Below, in pieces: positions 11,786 through 22,850 of a stretch of 64,000 nucleotides of DNA. The stretch is taken from positions 147,571,095 to 147,635,094 of the forward strand of contig OY821518.1 in NCBI GenBank assembly GCA_963682025.1, given 5' to 3'. The position numbers and the translations under genes are program-made. The stretch's first letter is position 1, and each line of letters opens with the position of its first letter. The stretch comes from Cordilura impudica (lineage: Eukaryota; Arthropoda; Insecta; Diptera; Scathophagidae). The notes beneath the pieces were generated by a model. The model ran no database searches. It was not told where the DNA came from and was given only the letters and a program-made list of their open reading frames with translations.

Positions 11786-12360
11786 ATGATCATCCAAATA
11801 GTTGAAAATGAATCGGTGAAAACCTTGGGCCTACAATGGGATCCTGAAAAAGATGTTTTTTCGTTTTTAATAGAGGCTCCTGAACAAAAGGTCTTCACTA
11901 AAAGAGTTGTTCTGTCAACATTAGCCAAAATATTCGATCCGTTAGGTTGGCTGTCACCGGTAATTGTTATTGCAAAATTATTTACGCAGAAATTGTGGCT
12001 TTCCAGATGGAATGTTCCTTTGTCAGAAGACTTTCGACATGAGTGGGTGCTGTACATAAGTCATTTGCAGCAACTAGAAAAAGTTAAAATACCAAGATGG
12101 GTGGCTACAACAGAAATTCGCAAGGCTCAACTGCATGGATTCTCCGACGCTTCTGACAGTGCTTATGCCGCAGTGGTATATATAAAAATAGATGGAGTTA
12201 TAACCATTCTTAGAAAGACGATTCCAAAATTGGAACTCTGCGGTGCTCATCTTTTAGCAAAACTATTAGCCAAGATGGTTAATATTTTAAATTGGTGTGG
12301 TTCAATATTTGGATGGTGTGATTCACAAGAGCAAAGAAAAATTTGTTCGATCAAGAGTTA
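11786..12360 (+). pseudogene. BEL RT connection and RNase H region
   Basis: After the deletion, the frame resumes with TLGLQWDPEKDVF, typical of the sequence after the RT palm in Pao-like elements. It continues with IFDPLGWLSPV and the RNase H start HGFSDASDSAYAAVVY (first catalytic Asp) and a PKLELCGAHLLAKL block. A small deletion or frameshift at about 12310 removes the next part of RNase H before the frame moves. Confidence 0.85.
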
Positions 12361-13535
12361 ACGATATAAAGAAGCAGCCGAATATATCGTGGCGGTATGT
12401 AAAATCCGAAGATAATCCAGCCGACGCAGCATCTAGAAGTTTAAAGCCGGAAAAATTCATCAACAATATTCTATGGTGGAATGGTCCTAAGTGGCTGAAG
12501 CTAAATGAATCAGAATGGCCAGAATACAACAGTTGTAAAGAAAATATAATCGTTGCAACAGCGTGCGCGAAAAGCAGTGTGATTGATAGTATGATTGAAA
12601 AATAATCATCTCTTAATAATCTGGAACGCGTTTTGGCTTATATTTTACGGTTTATAAGCAAATTGAAGAAAGACACCAACAACGATGCAGCCTATCTAAT
12701 ATCAAATGAACTCAAACGAGCAAGATATTTAATAATAAAAACTCAACAGTCAATTGATTTCGGACACGAAATAAATACTATACAACGAGGTGGAAGTCTG
12801 GAGATGAAAAATAAGCTATTAACACTTCACCCATTTTTGGATGGTGACGGCTTATTAAGAGTTGGTGGCAGGTTACAAAATTCATCATTGAACTACAATT
12901 GGAAGCATCCATTTGTTTTAAAGAATTCTCATCTTGCTGAACTTATAACATATCAAGATCATAATGTCACATTGCACGGTGGAATTAATCTAATGAAAAC
13001 GAATATCAGACGATCATCCTGGATAATTGGTTTGCGGAATATGCTAAAATATCATGTGAGAAAATGTGTAACTTGCATTAGACTTAAACAAGAAGGGGTT
13101 CATCAAACTATGGGTAACCTTCCCGAATTTCGAGTGTCAGATGTTCATCCATTTGTCAACACTGGTGTCGATTATGCTGGTCCAATCACCATTAAATGTT
13201 CAAAAGGAAGAGGGCAAAAAACTTATAAGGGCTATGTAGCTGTCTTTGTGTGCATGGCAACAAGGTGTCTTCATTTGGAATTAGTCAGTGATATGACATC
13301 TGAAGCTTCTATGGCGGCGTTGAAACGGTTTTTCTCAAGAAGAGGAAAAAGTGCCAACATATATTCTGATAATGGAACAAATTTTGTTGGAGCGGCCAAA
13401 ATGATTAACGACGATTTAGTTATGGCAATTAAAAACAATAATAAATTGGTGCCCACATTGGAAGCTGATGGTATTAAGTGGCACTTTATCCCCCGGCAGC
13501 TCCTCACTTTGGAGGAATTTGGGAAGCTGGCGTAA
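12300..13535 (+). pseudogene. BEL integrase (H2C2 finger and DD of the DDE core)
   Basis: The frame from about 12340 contains the end of RNase H (NPADAASR) and is stopped once near 12604. It continues with an H2C2-type integrase zinc finger (H-x-H spacing near 12975, CVTCIRLK near 13066). The core follows, with GVDYAGPI (first Asp) and IYSDNGTNFVGA (second Asp). At about 13490 a one-base frame change moves the reading to the next open frame, which carries the catalytic Glu. Confidence 0.88.
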
Positions 13536-14085
13536 AATCGTTTAAATTCCACCTCAAGCGAGTAATTGGCGAAAACATCTTGACATATGAAGAAATGTCA
13601 ACTCTTTTAAGCCAAATTGAAGCTGTTTTAAACTCTCGGCCACTGTATGCGACAGGAGATGACATCGCTGATATTGATGTATTAACACCTGGTCATTTTC
13701 TTATTGGTCGACCAATGCTGTCATTACCAGAGTCATTGGCAGAAGGTCGCCTCGGTTGTCTTGATCGCTGGAAGATAATTCAGAAGATAAAAAGAGACTT
13801 CTGGAAACGTTGGAAGGAAGAATATTTAAACTCTCTACAACAAAGGTATAAATGAAAGAAAGAGAAGGATAATCTAAAAAAGGTCAGGTAGTCCTGGTCA
13901 AAAATGAAAATACACCGCCAGCAAAGCGGCCGATGGCTCTGGTAGTGGACAAAAACGGGGGAAAATATGGAAAAGTTCGGATAATTGAACCAAAAACTCG
14001 CGGAGGACTTGTAAAACCTTCCATTACAAAAGTTTGCCATCTTAAATGTGAAGAATATATTCCGATTGACAACGTATCGACGCAA
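13478..14085 (+). pseudogene. BEL integrase C-terminal part and DUF5641-like end of pol
   Basis: It begins with PHFGGIWEAGVKSFK, in which the E is the third integrase catalytic residue. It continues through AVLNSRPL and PGHFLIGRP to a stop at 13855. Reading then shifts into a segment with GQVVLVKNE-like and KVRIIEPKTRGG blocks (to ~14060), characteristic of the C-terminal module of BEL/Pao polyproteins. Confidence 0.85.
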
Positions 14086-14111
14086 AATGAAAAACTCCAT
14101 AAAAAACCATG

Positions 14112-15790
14112 TACGCGACAGGCGGGAATGAAATCATCAATACTTATGTTGGCACTTATTAGCCTTTGTATGGTTTTTACATCAGAGGCAATGGATGGTG
14201 CAAAGATTCGCGAACTAAAAAACTTTCCAGCAATTTACTTGGACCCGATAAACCAAATATATGTGGCATCCTCTTCTTGGTATCTTGTTGCCTTTTATGA
14301 AATGAAGCCATATTTTGATGAGGTGGGGCAATTAATCGAAAGATCCAAGAAAATCTGTCCTTGGCTTCAGACGTTTGAAGATCAATGTTGGACAGTTATT
14401 CAAAATATTAAATACCAGATTGATAAGATTATAGCAAACAACCAACTGCTACTGCATAAAGAGTCAAGAGTTAAGCGAGAAGCGCCTCTGAAATTCGTAG
14501 GATCGTTCTACCATATAATTTTTGGTCTTATGGATGAAGATGATCGCCAAGCATTTGAGGATAATATGAAACAATTATTAGAAAATCAACATGATCGCAA
14601 GGCGCTGGCAAAGAAACAAACTTCAGTAGTAGATTCTACTGTTAACTTGTTGAAAACGACAACTGAGGAGGTAAATGCCAATGTTTTAGTTATGAAAAAC
14701 AACATAAAAAATATAAGCAGAACAATGGAAGAACAGTATTATGTGTGCAGAGAATCCATCAGGTTTTTTATGATAACAAAAGAGTAACATGACCTTATTA
14801 ACGAATGTAACGAAGTTCAGAAAGAATCGATCGATCTATTGCTTGACGTAAATCATGGAAAAGTTCATCCAGCTCTGATTAGTTCACAGCAACTACAATT
14901 GGAGATAACAAAAATTCGACATGCTCTACCTGATAAGTATGTACTGCCTGGAAAGCATACAAGAACAGAACTTAAGGAGATATGGCACCTTCCGATGGGT
15001 ACAGGCATCTTTGTTGGAACCCAGCTTATAATCGACTTGGAGATTCGATTGCTTAGTCGACAAGCCTCGTAATTTTATAAGGTCATCCCAATGCTATTTA
15101 AGAAAGAGGATCGTGCCATGATTGCTAAAGTTAAACATTCGTATCTTGTATAGAACTATGAACTTGATTCATACCACTTCATATCACAAGCAATACTCAA
15201 TGATTGTACAAAAACGCTCAGCAATCAAATAGTTTGTAAAGAAAACTTTCCATGGACAGCAGCAAATACTAATGGTTGCGAGTTATCACCAGTTAAATCT
15301 CACAGCTCAATAAACTGTTCATATGATGAAGTAGATGAAATGCCTTTTTGGACAGAGCTACAAACAATCAACAATCAATAATCCAGCTACCCAGACAAGG
15401 AATCCTTTCTCTGGAAGAAGAATGTACCGCCCGAATGGACGAGATAACCCCTATAGCTACGCATAAGGTTCGAAGTGGTAGAAAACAAGAATTCCACAAT
15501 TTTCTAACCAAAGATGTAAACCCTAACGACGAAATAAGAAAACCACTGATTTATGTTATCATCAACCACCGCGAGGAGATTACTGAATTGCAGAAGCATA
15601 TTGCAGATCTTAAGAAAGAAGACATTCAATTAAGAGGGCTGACTTTTCATCATCCAAGTGGTCACACCGCTTTAGGCATTTCCGCACTAGTAATACTCCT
15701 GCTACTAATATATGGATGTTACCAAATCACCGTACGTAGGAGGTTACTAGCCATACAATCTACCAGCCCCCGGCAGAATGTTCAGAATTG
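14112..15790 (+). pseudogene. Env-like gene of the BEL element (F-protein type), broken
   Basis: It follows pol in the position of an envelope gene. A hydrophobic leader-like segment is near 14130-14190. A dibasic RVKR-type cleavage site occurs near 14467 and is followed by a moderately hydrophobic segment. A long helical region has stops at 14787 and 15072. More breaks follow before a final hydrophobic transmembrane stretch (near 15660-15720) and a short basic tail ending just inside the 3' LTR. The layout resembles insect endogenous retrovirus env proteins related to baculovirus F. Several stops and frameshifts make it non-functional. Confidence 0.75.
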
Positions 15791-15956
15791 AACACATGTA
15801 TTTAAAAAAAAAAAATAACTTAAAATAATCTTAGTTTTGAAATTGGTTGTTTGTATTAGTAGGTAATAAATGTTATCACGTTTTATCCCAGATACTAAAG
15901 AATTATGTATGTTGACAATATGTATTTGGGCAGTAAACGATTAAAGTATTTATATA
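15779..15956 (+). repeat. 3' LTR, first part
   Basis: Matches the start of the 5' LTR to the point ...TATTTATATA, where the Helitron begins with CTAG. The rest of the LTR resumes at 19684. Confidence 0.92.
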
Positions 15957-16176
15957 CTAGTTGATTGTGTGGCGCCTAGGCGCCCGTTTAAAAATTATGA
16001 ATAAAACAGTTTAAATTTAAATACACGAAAAATTTATAATAAATTATATTTCTTTTAATATAGTGGTAAATTGAAAATTATATTGTTACATATGTACATG
16101 TGAAAAAAGATTGTGTCTGTAGAAACTATATACATAAGTATCAAAACAGATAAGAAATATTTGGCAAAAAAGTTTT

Positions 16177-16503
16177 TCAATTTAGAATCTCTTGAAAAAC
16201 TATATTTCGAGTGAAATATAGTTGGTCATTTAATAGTTTTCCTTGCTGTGGGGTCGATTGAATACGTATCTTAACTTCCCTTGCAACTTTTGATCGTGAC
16301 AAAGCCACATACAGTTAGCCGTGTGAAAATACCGCGGTCTCCAAATTAATGCCAACGTAGTCAAATGACTGGCCATGAGCCTTGTTTAAGGTAATTGCGT
16401 GTGCAGGAATTACTGGAAACTGGCGGCGTTTTAATATGAAAGGTAATGTGGTGTCAGTTGGGGCGAGATCAATCCTAGGAATTAGAACCGTATCATTTTG
16501 GTC
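16177..16503 (-). pseudogene. C-terminal fragment of Helitron Rep/helicase (PIF1-like)
   Basis: On the minus strand the frame reads through the last helicase motifs of Helitron proteins: a FPVIPAHAITLNKAHGQSFD block (motif V-like), then VFSHG and LYVALSRSKV (motif VI). It ends NIVFQEILN and a stop near 16177. One in-frame stop falls between VFSHG and LYVAL where the family has Gln. The Rep nuclease and most of the helicase are absent, so the copy is non-autonomous. Confidence 0.85.
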
Positions 16504-16590
16504 AGCGTTACAAAATCAGTCAGTCTCTCAGTCAGACAGTCAGTCAGTGAGCCAGGGATCAGCGTAAATATATTTAAGATATTACCCGGC
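16504..16590 (-). other. Inner Helitron 5'-terminus-like block
   Basis: CAGCGTTACAAAATCAGTCAG, then GTCA repeats, GGGATCAGCGTAAATATAT and TTAAGATA reproduce the outer 5' terminal region found at 19620-19683 and at 36030-36090. It lies directly against the helicase fragment, so 15957-16590 alone would be a complete short Helitron, nested head-on within the larger one. Confidence 0.65.
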
Positions 16591-16812
16591 TTTCACACGT
16601 TATATTTTTGGCTCTCAGGCTGTAATGCACTAACACTTTTTTACTCTTTTTTACTAAACAATCATACGTTTCAATTCTCTCTTTCAAGTTTTCAGTGGAA
16701 CAGTTGCTTAACAATTTTTTGACTATTGGATGTGTGATCAATTTGACTTGAACATGGGAAGGCCGGGTAAAGTGAGGAGATTGGAGATTCCCAAAATTAT
16801 TAAAATTTAATA

Positions 16813-17466
16813 CAATGGAGTTCGCTTATAACGAACCCTGGTTGTAATAAATTTTTGTTTATAGCGAAGAATTTCTTCGGTCCCAAGAGTTTTAATCACA
16901 TTTTTCATACAAATTGCTTCTCTTATACCGAACAGTGGTAATATCAAACTTTTGACTTTAACAAACAAATTTTTTTTTCCATTTCAGAATTTTCGTATAT
17001 TTTATATAATTTAATTTTAATATTATTTATTTATTTATTAATTTAATTTTATTTTCATTTAATTTAAATACAAAACAAAAACTTCGATTTTCAAATGAAG
17101 TTTTGTAAAAGGTCCTTTTATGTATATTTTCGTAAAAGTTTGCCAGTAGCCAACCTTTGCTTTGTACTTTCTGATTCTATACATATGGAGTTTTTCATAT
17201 TATATGATTTTAAAAAAATATTTTATTTTTATAGAAACTCGGTAATTTTAGTCTTATTAAGACAAACAATTAATATGTAATTTAATTTAATTTATGTTTT
17301 ATAACTTTTTAAAATGCCCCAAAATAAATAAACTTATTCAACTAAAAAAAACTTTTGAGAACTTTCGAACAAATCAAAAAATACTACGGTTATAACGAAC
17401 TTAGTCTATAAGGAACTAATTTGGCCGGTCCCGCCGAGTTCGCTATAAACTAACTCCATTTTATTG
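16813..17466. repeat. pogo/Tigger-like MITE inside Helitron copy 1
   Basis: The left end is CAATGGAGTTCGCTTATAAC. The reverse complement of the right end reads CAATAAAATGGAGTTAGTTTATAGCGAAC in two parts with a short insertion. TA flanks both ends (16811-16812, 17467-17468), matching a Tc1/mariner/pogo target duplication. Internal DNA has no transposase. The same MITE sits at 33107-33748 in the other Helitron, so it was present before the Helitron spread. Confidence 0.7.
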
Positions 17467-17468
17467 TA

Positions 17469-19620
17469 GAAAAATAGAATAGCATAGAAAAAAAAACGTT
17501 TTAGAGCAAGGTTCCTAAACGTTTCTTAAGGGGGGTAAGGTTTTAAAAGCTAAAAAAGTCGTATTTTCATAATTCTTTTTTGAAGATACGAATAATGTTG
17601 GATTATTTATTTCATATATCCGTTATAGCATAATATTTGAAGAATCTTTGAAAAAACTTTCAATTAAAAATTTTAATAAATAAGTCCGTGACAGCGAATC
17701 TCCGGAGGCGTTGTTGTTTTGCGGTGAACATCATAACTCGTTACCGGATCATGTGAAATAAAATTATCGGAACGCGTTTCAAAGGTGACATGTTTCGTGT
17801 GGTAGTGACGAAGAGTTTTTTCAAATTTTTTTTTTTGGCAGCATTTTGAAGGGAAAAACGATTTTTGCTATGCAATTTCGGGAATTTGTTGTTAAAAAAT
17901 GGGAAAGAAAATGGAATTAAAAAAAACCCTTCGTGGTTACTTGATGATTTATGTATAGATATAGTGTCTAAAAGAATCGGTCAAGTAGATTTTGAGTTAT
18001 GATGTTGACGGACTTCGAATTTATATACTCTGATTATTATACTATATACCGTATGAGGCCGGGCGCTGGAAACGCTGTATCTTCTTAAGTTTTGCTCTGA
18101 TTTACTTAAAATTTTGAAACAATACTCCCGACATGTTGTGCATTCAGAAAGAGAAATGCAAAAAAAGGTTTTAAAACCTACCACCCGTTAAGGAAGTGCA
18201 AATACCAATACACCTACAAAAAAGAGAAAAAAATATTTCATATGTCATCATAAATAATGTAAACTGTAAAAAGCGAACATTTTTTCCAATTATCAATAAA
18301 TTCAAAAAAATAAAAAAAAAAATAAGGGCGTATTAGTTTTACTTAAAAAACAAAATTATTATTCCAAATCGCCTTTAATTCTTCCATGATAATTTCAATA
18401 TATTATTCAAATTAAAATCTTAAATATACCTATTTACGTAATTTATGTTTGTCTAAATTTTTTTGAAAGCAAATCGTACAAAAATTAATATGAGTGAAAA
18501 AATATTATTTTCCCACCACTCTTCTGAAATTACAATGTAATTTAATTAAGCAAAGTCAGAATAATTTAAATTTTAAACTTAATATTGCACTATTTTTTCA
18601 ATTGCTTTTCAATACAGAGCTTTAAACGAAATCATACGTTGGACAACAACAAAATCCACATTGAAGATCTCTTTTTTCTCAAATATTTATCAAAAAAGCA
18701 TACTCTTTGGTAAGTGCTGGCAATCAGAGAACCTGAGCGAAACAAAACAGACAAACGGTAAAGTATAGTTTTTTGCAGAATTTTTTCATTGACCAACAAA
18801 GGGAATTTAAAGAAGAATTTGAATAGATATTAGTTTTTTGATGCATTTTTTTTTCATCTTATTCTATATGTAACACGAAATCTGCATATGTAGTGCTATT
18901 GTCGTTAGCAGTGCTGCTAATTTTGACAACTTATTTTAATTTCGACGATTTTTCAATTTGTTAAAATGGTTTGTTAAATTTGTTAAAATGATGATTGAAG
19001 ATTTTAAATTTTCAGTAGTATAAAAAATAGGATTTCAAGGGTTAATAATTAATGGGTTGTTAATCGAAAATTGGTAGTTTTAGTTCAGTGTAAATGTTAA
19101 TTACAAAATATGTATAGATTTAATTCTGGGTCAAGTCGTTTCAAAACGGAAACACCTTGAATAGCATCTCCATTTAAGATTTAAGTTTTAATTACGACTA
19201 TACTTTAAACCTTTACTATTCAGCTATAGATACATGTCAATAAAATTATTTAGTTGATTGCTGTGTTAAATTTTTTTCGTTGAAATTTCACCACTAATAC
19301 ATTTTTATATATAGAAATAGCTAATGCTGTAATAATATTCGTAATATGAATGATATAAATAAATTTTATTCCTTCCTTTTGTAATATTTTTCGAGTTTTA
19401 TAAGCGGTAAAATTTTCTTGACAATTTCTTGTTTTAAAAATGACAATTTTGGCGATTTAGTTTCCAAAATTGTAGATTTTCAGAAGATTTTATTAGCAGC
19501 ACTGGTCGGTAACAAAGAAGAGAGAAAATTGTGTGTGTGTTTGTATAAAATGAGAAAGATTAAATTTTGTTTGTGTATTTCACATAGCTTTGTAGGGAGT
19601 GCTATGTGTATGTATTATTT
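17469..19620. other. Non-coding body of Helitron copy 1
   Basis: AT-rich sequence with no family ORF, shared almost throughout with 33751-36030, including landmarks TAAGTCCGTGACAGCGAATC and GTAAGTGCTGGC. The copies differ by scattered small indels and a ~100-bp insertion near 35040-35190 in copy 2. It may be captured host DNA; I cannot tell from which locus. Confidence 0.7.
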
Positions 19621-19683
19621 CAGCGTTACAGAATCAGTCAGTCAGTCAGTGAGTCAGGGATCAGCGTATATATATATATAATA

Positions 19684-19912
19684 TTTTATGACCTGCTGCA
19701 TGCTGTACACTTATCGGAAAAAACTCTTGTTGGGTTAACTGATAACACATGTGTGTAGGCTGCGTTTAGAATATAATTTAACATAGGTAGTATTTTGTAA
19801 TATAGTTTATAGAAAATAATTTTAAATAAAGACAGTATCTTACACGCATTCGAAAAAGAACAACGTGTACTGTTTTTTAATTCGTGTTTAAAATCGTAAC
19901 GGGTTTTATTCA
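19684..19912 (+). repeat. 3' LTR, second part
   Basis: Resumes the LTR exactly where it was broken (TTTTATGACCTGCTGC) and runs to TTTTATTCA. By eye it is identical to 9136-9364. The duplication CACAG follows. Confidence 0.92.
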
Positions 19913-19917
19913 CACAG

Positions 19918-20888
19918 GCTGCCCAGAAAATCCCGAAATTATAGATGCCATAGTGTCCCTGAAAAATAACAAAGCTCCTGCACCGGATAATTAATCTCCT
20001 GAACTATTAAAAGCATCACCCGAAATGAGCGCTGAGTTTATTTACCACATTACAAAAAATCTTTGCGTAACAAACTCACTGTGCTATGACTTAAAGGAAG
20101 GACTTATTATTAATATACCAAAAAAGGAGACCTGTCACGATGCAAAAATTGGCGGGGCATAACCCTTATCAATATAGCAAACAAGATAATATCTCAAGTC
20201 ATCAGTAAAAGGCTAACACTCGCATTCGATCCGCTTCTCCGCAATGAGCAGGCTGGCTTCCGTCCCCGTAAATCATGTATTGACCATTCAACAGTGTACG
20301 GATAATAATTGAGCAATCTGTTGAGTGGAGGTCGCCACTTTACCTGATATTCATCGATTTCGAGAAAGCATTCAGCACACTTTCCCATTCATCCATATGG
20401 AGTACGCTAGCATGCAAAGGCACCCCAACAAAAATAATTGATATTGTTAAAGCCCTATATCACAACGCAGACTGTCGAATTCTTCATGATGGCTGTATTA
20501 GTGACTCATTCACAATTAAAACTGGTGTGGGACAAGGCTGTTTTCTGTCGCCCCTACTTTTTAATATCGTTCTGGCCAATATAATGAGAAGAGCCTCGAG
20601 AGAACAGAGAGGAATAACTTGGGGATTCAACAGAAGGCTAGAAGATCACGACTATGCCGACGACATATGTCTACTTTCACAAAACTTCAATGATATGCAG
20701 GCCAAGATCAATGCAGTACAAACTGAGGCAGCCAAGGCTGGGTTAAAAATAAATATTTCTAAAACTAAATCAATGAGAATTAATGCTTCTAACAGCAGAA
20801 CATTCGCAATAGACGAGAAGAATCTTGAAGACGTAACAACGTTCTGCTATCTAGGAAGTCTTCTGACTACAACAGGTGGCTCTGCGGA
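19918..20888 (+). pseudogene. LINE part 2: reverse transcriptase
   Basis: Broken frames give RT motifs in order: NNKAPAPDN (with a stop), a LINIANKIISQVISKRL block, EQAGFRPRKSC (motif 2a), and a degraded first catalytic region. A long open frame from 20527 has QGCFLSPLLFNIVLANI and HDYADDICLLSQ (YADD active site), then LKINISKTKSM and FCYLGSLLT. It ends at the Transib insertion (20888). Upstream stops and shifts in 19950-20500 mean it is inactive, but the YADD half is well preserved. Confidence 0.85.
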
Positions 20889-21186
20889 CGACGCACAGTG
20901 GGGTGAACGGGGTGTAAAGTGGCGATTAATTCAGGGATGTCGTAATTTTTAAATGGATGTTCGTAAATACATATAAAACCAGCATTTAAAAAAAGAATAA
21001 AGTGGAAAAAATTTTTTTTAACCTTTTATGAGCTTTTTGGTATTTTAGAGAAAATTGTCTGTTAATGTGCTTTTAGAAAAAATATATTTTTTTTTATTTA
21101 ATATGTATATATTTTAGTAAAATTTTTAATTAGAATCAGTTTTTTTTTTCAAATTCAATAATTCCTTATAAAAAAAAATATAACTG

Positions 21187-22850
21187 TTACTTCATTTCAA
21201 TAACTTCATAATCATCATTAAAATAATGTTCATCATCATCATCATCATTATCATCATCGTCACAATTATCATATTCATTGTGGGGAAGAATAAGCAACTC
21301 CAATGCAGATTGTGGCATTTGCTCCATTTTCCTTATGCAACTATTCCTCATGCTTGAAATGAATGAATCTGAACTTAATAGAAATCTATTAAACACGTCT
21401 TCTATTGTGTTTTCCCGACTGCATTTACGCGAAAAATACTCCCTATAACTTTTGAAGTCCTTATTTCTAGCTTTCTGTGATTCTTCAGTAAGTTGACCAA
21501 TAGGCAATGGTGATAGCGATATAATTTCTGGCCCGCGAATGAAGAATTTATGTAGAGTAGGAGGCATATAATACCATGGATAATTTTTAACAAATAGCCT
21601 GGCAGTGTCATTAGCGAAATTTGAAAATCCTTCAATATTGACTCCAATACCACTAGAAACAACTATTAATATTGTGCATATGTTTTATCAACTGTAAATC
21701 AATTTTTGTAATTTCTGCAGATACTTCAGCATTCTTAAAAAAAAGCCTAGCAGTATTCCCATCAAAGCCTGCTTTTGGTTTGTCAACAATCAATCCAAGT
21801 TTCTCTCTAAATTCCCTTTGAATGCGATTTTTGTATCAGCAATAATTTTTTTATCATCATCACATCTAGTCTGCCATTTTTTAATCGGAAGTTTATATGA
21901 CAAATGTGTAAGACACTCAAAAAATCTTATCCAGCCGTGAAGGACAGATAAACCAAACTCCATGGCATCTACATTTACATCTTTTGTAATCATTTCATCA
22001 ATATTGTTGAACTCTTTGCTTGTGGCGCCACATATATAGCACTTTTGTGTGGACTTTGTGTCTGTAATTGCGTTACAGACTTTACCATCAATCATCACTA
22101 GGATTAGTTCGTGATTTACTTGCACTAATTTCTCCCCAACTAATACTACGGAATCGACAAGAGCCTTTTTTTCAGTCTCAACCCTTTCTTTTTCAAGTTT
22201 AATATTGTTAACCGTTTCTTTCATAAATTAAATTTTTAAGGGCCTGCAAAACCTAGTGGAAGACGGTCGAGGATTTTGCCAAATTGTTTTCTGTTCAAAA
22301 ACAAATTTTAATGGTACAATCGATGTTACAAATACTGAAGAATCCGAGGCGTTAATGTCACGAAAGGCTTGTTTGTATGAATTATGTTCTGAACTTCCAT
22401 CAAAGCCCCACTTAGCCCCACTGTTTTGCCAGCAGCTCTCAAGCTCATTTGTGTGGCGTAAGCCAAAACAGGCAATGGATTATTATCTCTTATATCTTCA
22501 CATTTATTTGCTCTAGTTTTTTCTTTACACTCATCAAATGAGAGATCATGCCGACCTCTTTTTTGTTTTGGTTCTGGTGGTGGAATAAAGGAGATTGAAG
22601 TATCAAGCCAATTCTTGTTATTTTAAAAAAAAATCTTGATCCTTTCTATGACATTTTTGCCACCGAAACTTATATTCTGTGCAAAAATAATTAAATCTTT
22701 TGTTACTTCCCATCTCAGATGATTGAATTTATCTTGAAGTGATTTAGGTTCTGAATGCTTCATAAAATTATGTAACTCATGACGAGAAATGAAAATTGTT
22801 TTAGGACTTGCTCCTAAAATTAGTAAAATATCTAATCGTTTAAAATTTGA
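21187..22850 (-). pseudogene. Transib 1 transposase (RAG1-like core), frameshifted
   Basis: On the minus strand, pieces in three frames give a nearly complete Transib protein. In order: an N-terminal ISRHELHNFMKHSE block; a basic NBR-like segment (KRGRHDLSFDECKEKTRA); WGFDGSSEHNSYKQ, containing the likely first catalytic Asp; MIDGKVCNAI; a CYICGAT Cys pair; and LSVLHGWIRFFECL. Next come DGNTARLFF and YYMPPTLHKFF. At the end is LPIGQLTEESQKARNKD, the position of the catalytic Glu region of RAG1/Transib. An acidic Asp-rich tail closes it. There are at least three frame breaks (near 21690, 21830 and 22230-22400). Confidence 0.85.

Larger units (their letters stand above)
15957..19683 (-). mobile_element. 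Helitron copy 1, inserted in the BEL 3' LTR
   Basis: On the minus strand the element ends in a GC-rich hairpin (GGCGCCTAGGCGCC) about 10 bases before a terminal CTAG at 15960-15957, the Helitron 3' signature. It lies between A and T of the LTR with no target duplication. The other end has a GTCA-repeat tract and the CGCTGATCCCTGACTCACTG motif near 19640-19670 followed by TA repeats. It carries a helicase fragment near its 3' end, an inner 5'-terminus-like block, a pogo-like MITE and mostly non-coding DNA shared with 32643-36090. Confidence 0.85.
8960..19912 (+). mobile_element. BEL/Pao LTR retrotransposon with env-like gene
   Basis: Two LTRs (8960-9364; 15779-15956 plus 19684-19912) begin TGTTCAG and end TTCA. 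The element is flanked by the perfect 5-bp duplication CACAG at 8955-8959 and 19913-19917, the duplication length typical of BEL/Pao. Internal order is gag (DUF1759), zinc knuckle, A17-type protease, RT remnant, RNase H, integrase, and an env-like frame. The 3' LTR is split by a Helitron. By eye the LTRs differ by one substitution and an A-run length change. Insertion is therefore recent, yet the coding region has a deletion and many breaks, so it was probably mobilised in trans. Confidence 0.92.

Noticed and set aside
16382..16722. Short plus-strand ORFs with SQSVSQSVS repeats at Helitron ends
   Set aside because: They translate the GTCA tetranucleotide tract; the real coding relic is on the opposite strand.
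21207..21260. Asp-rich tail of Transib 1 as a CAT/ATC microsatellite only
   Set aside because: It is a trinucleotide repeat but is in frame at the end of the transposase, so it is kept as part of that gene.
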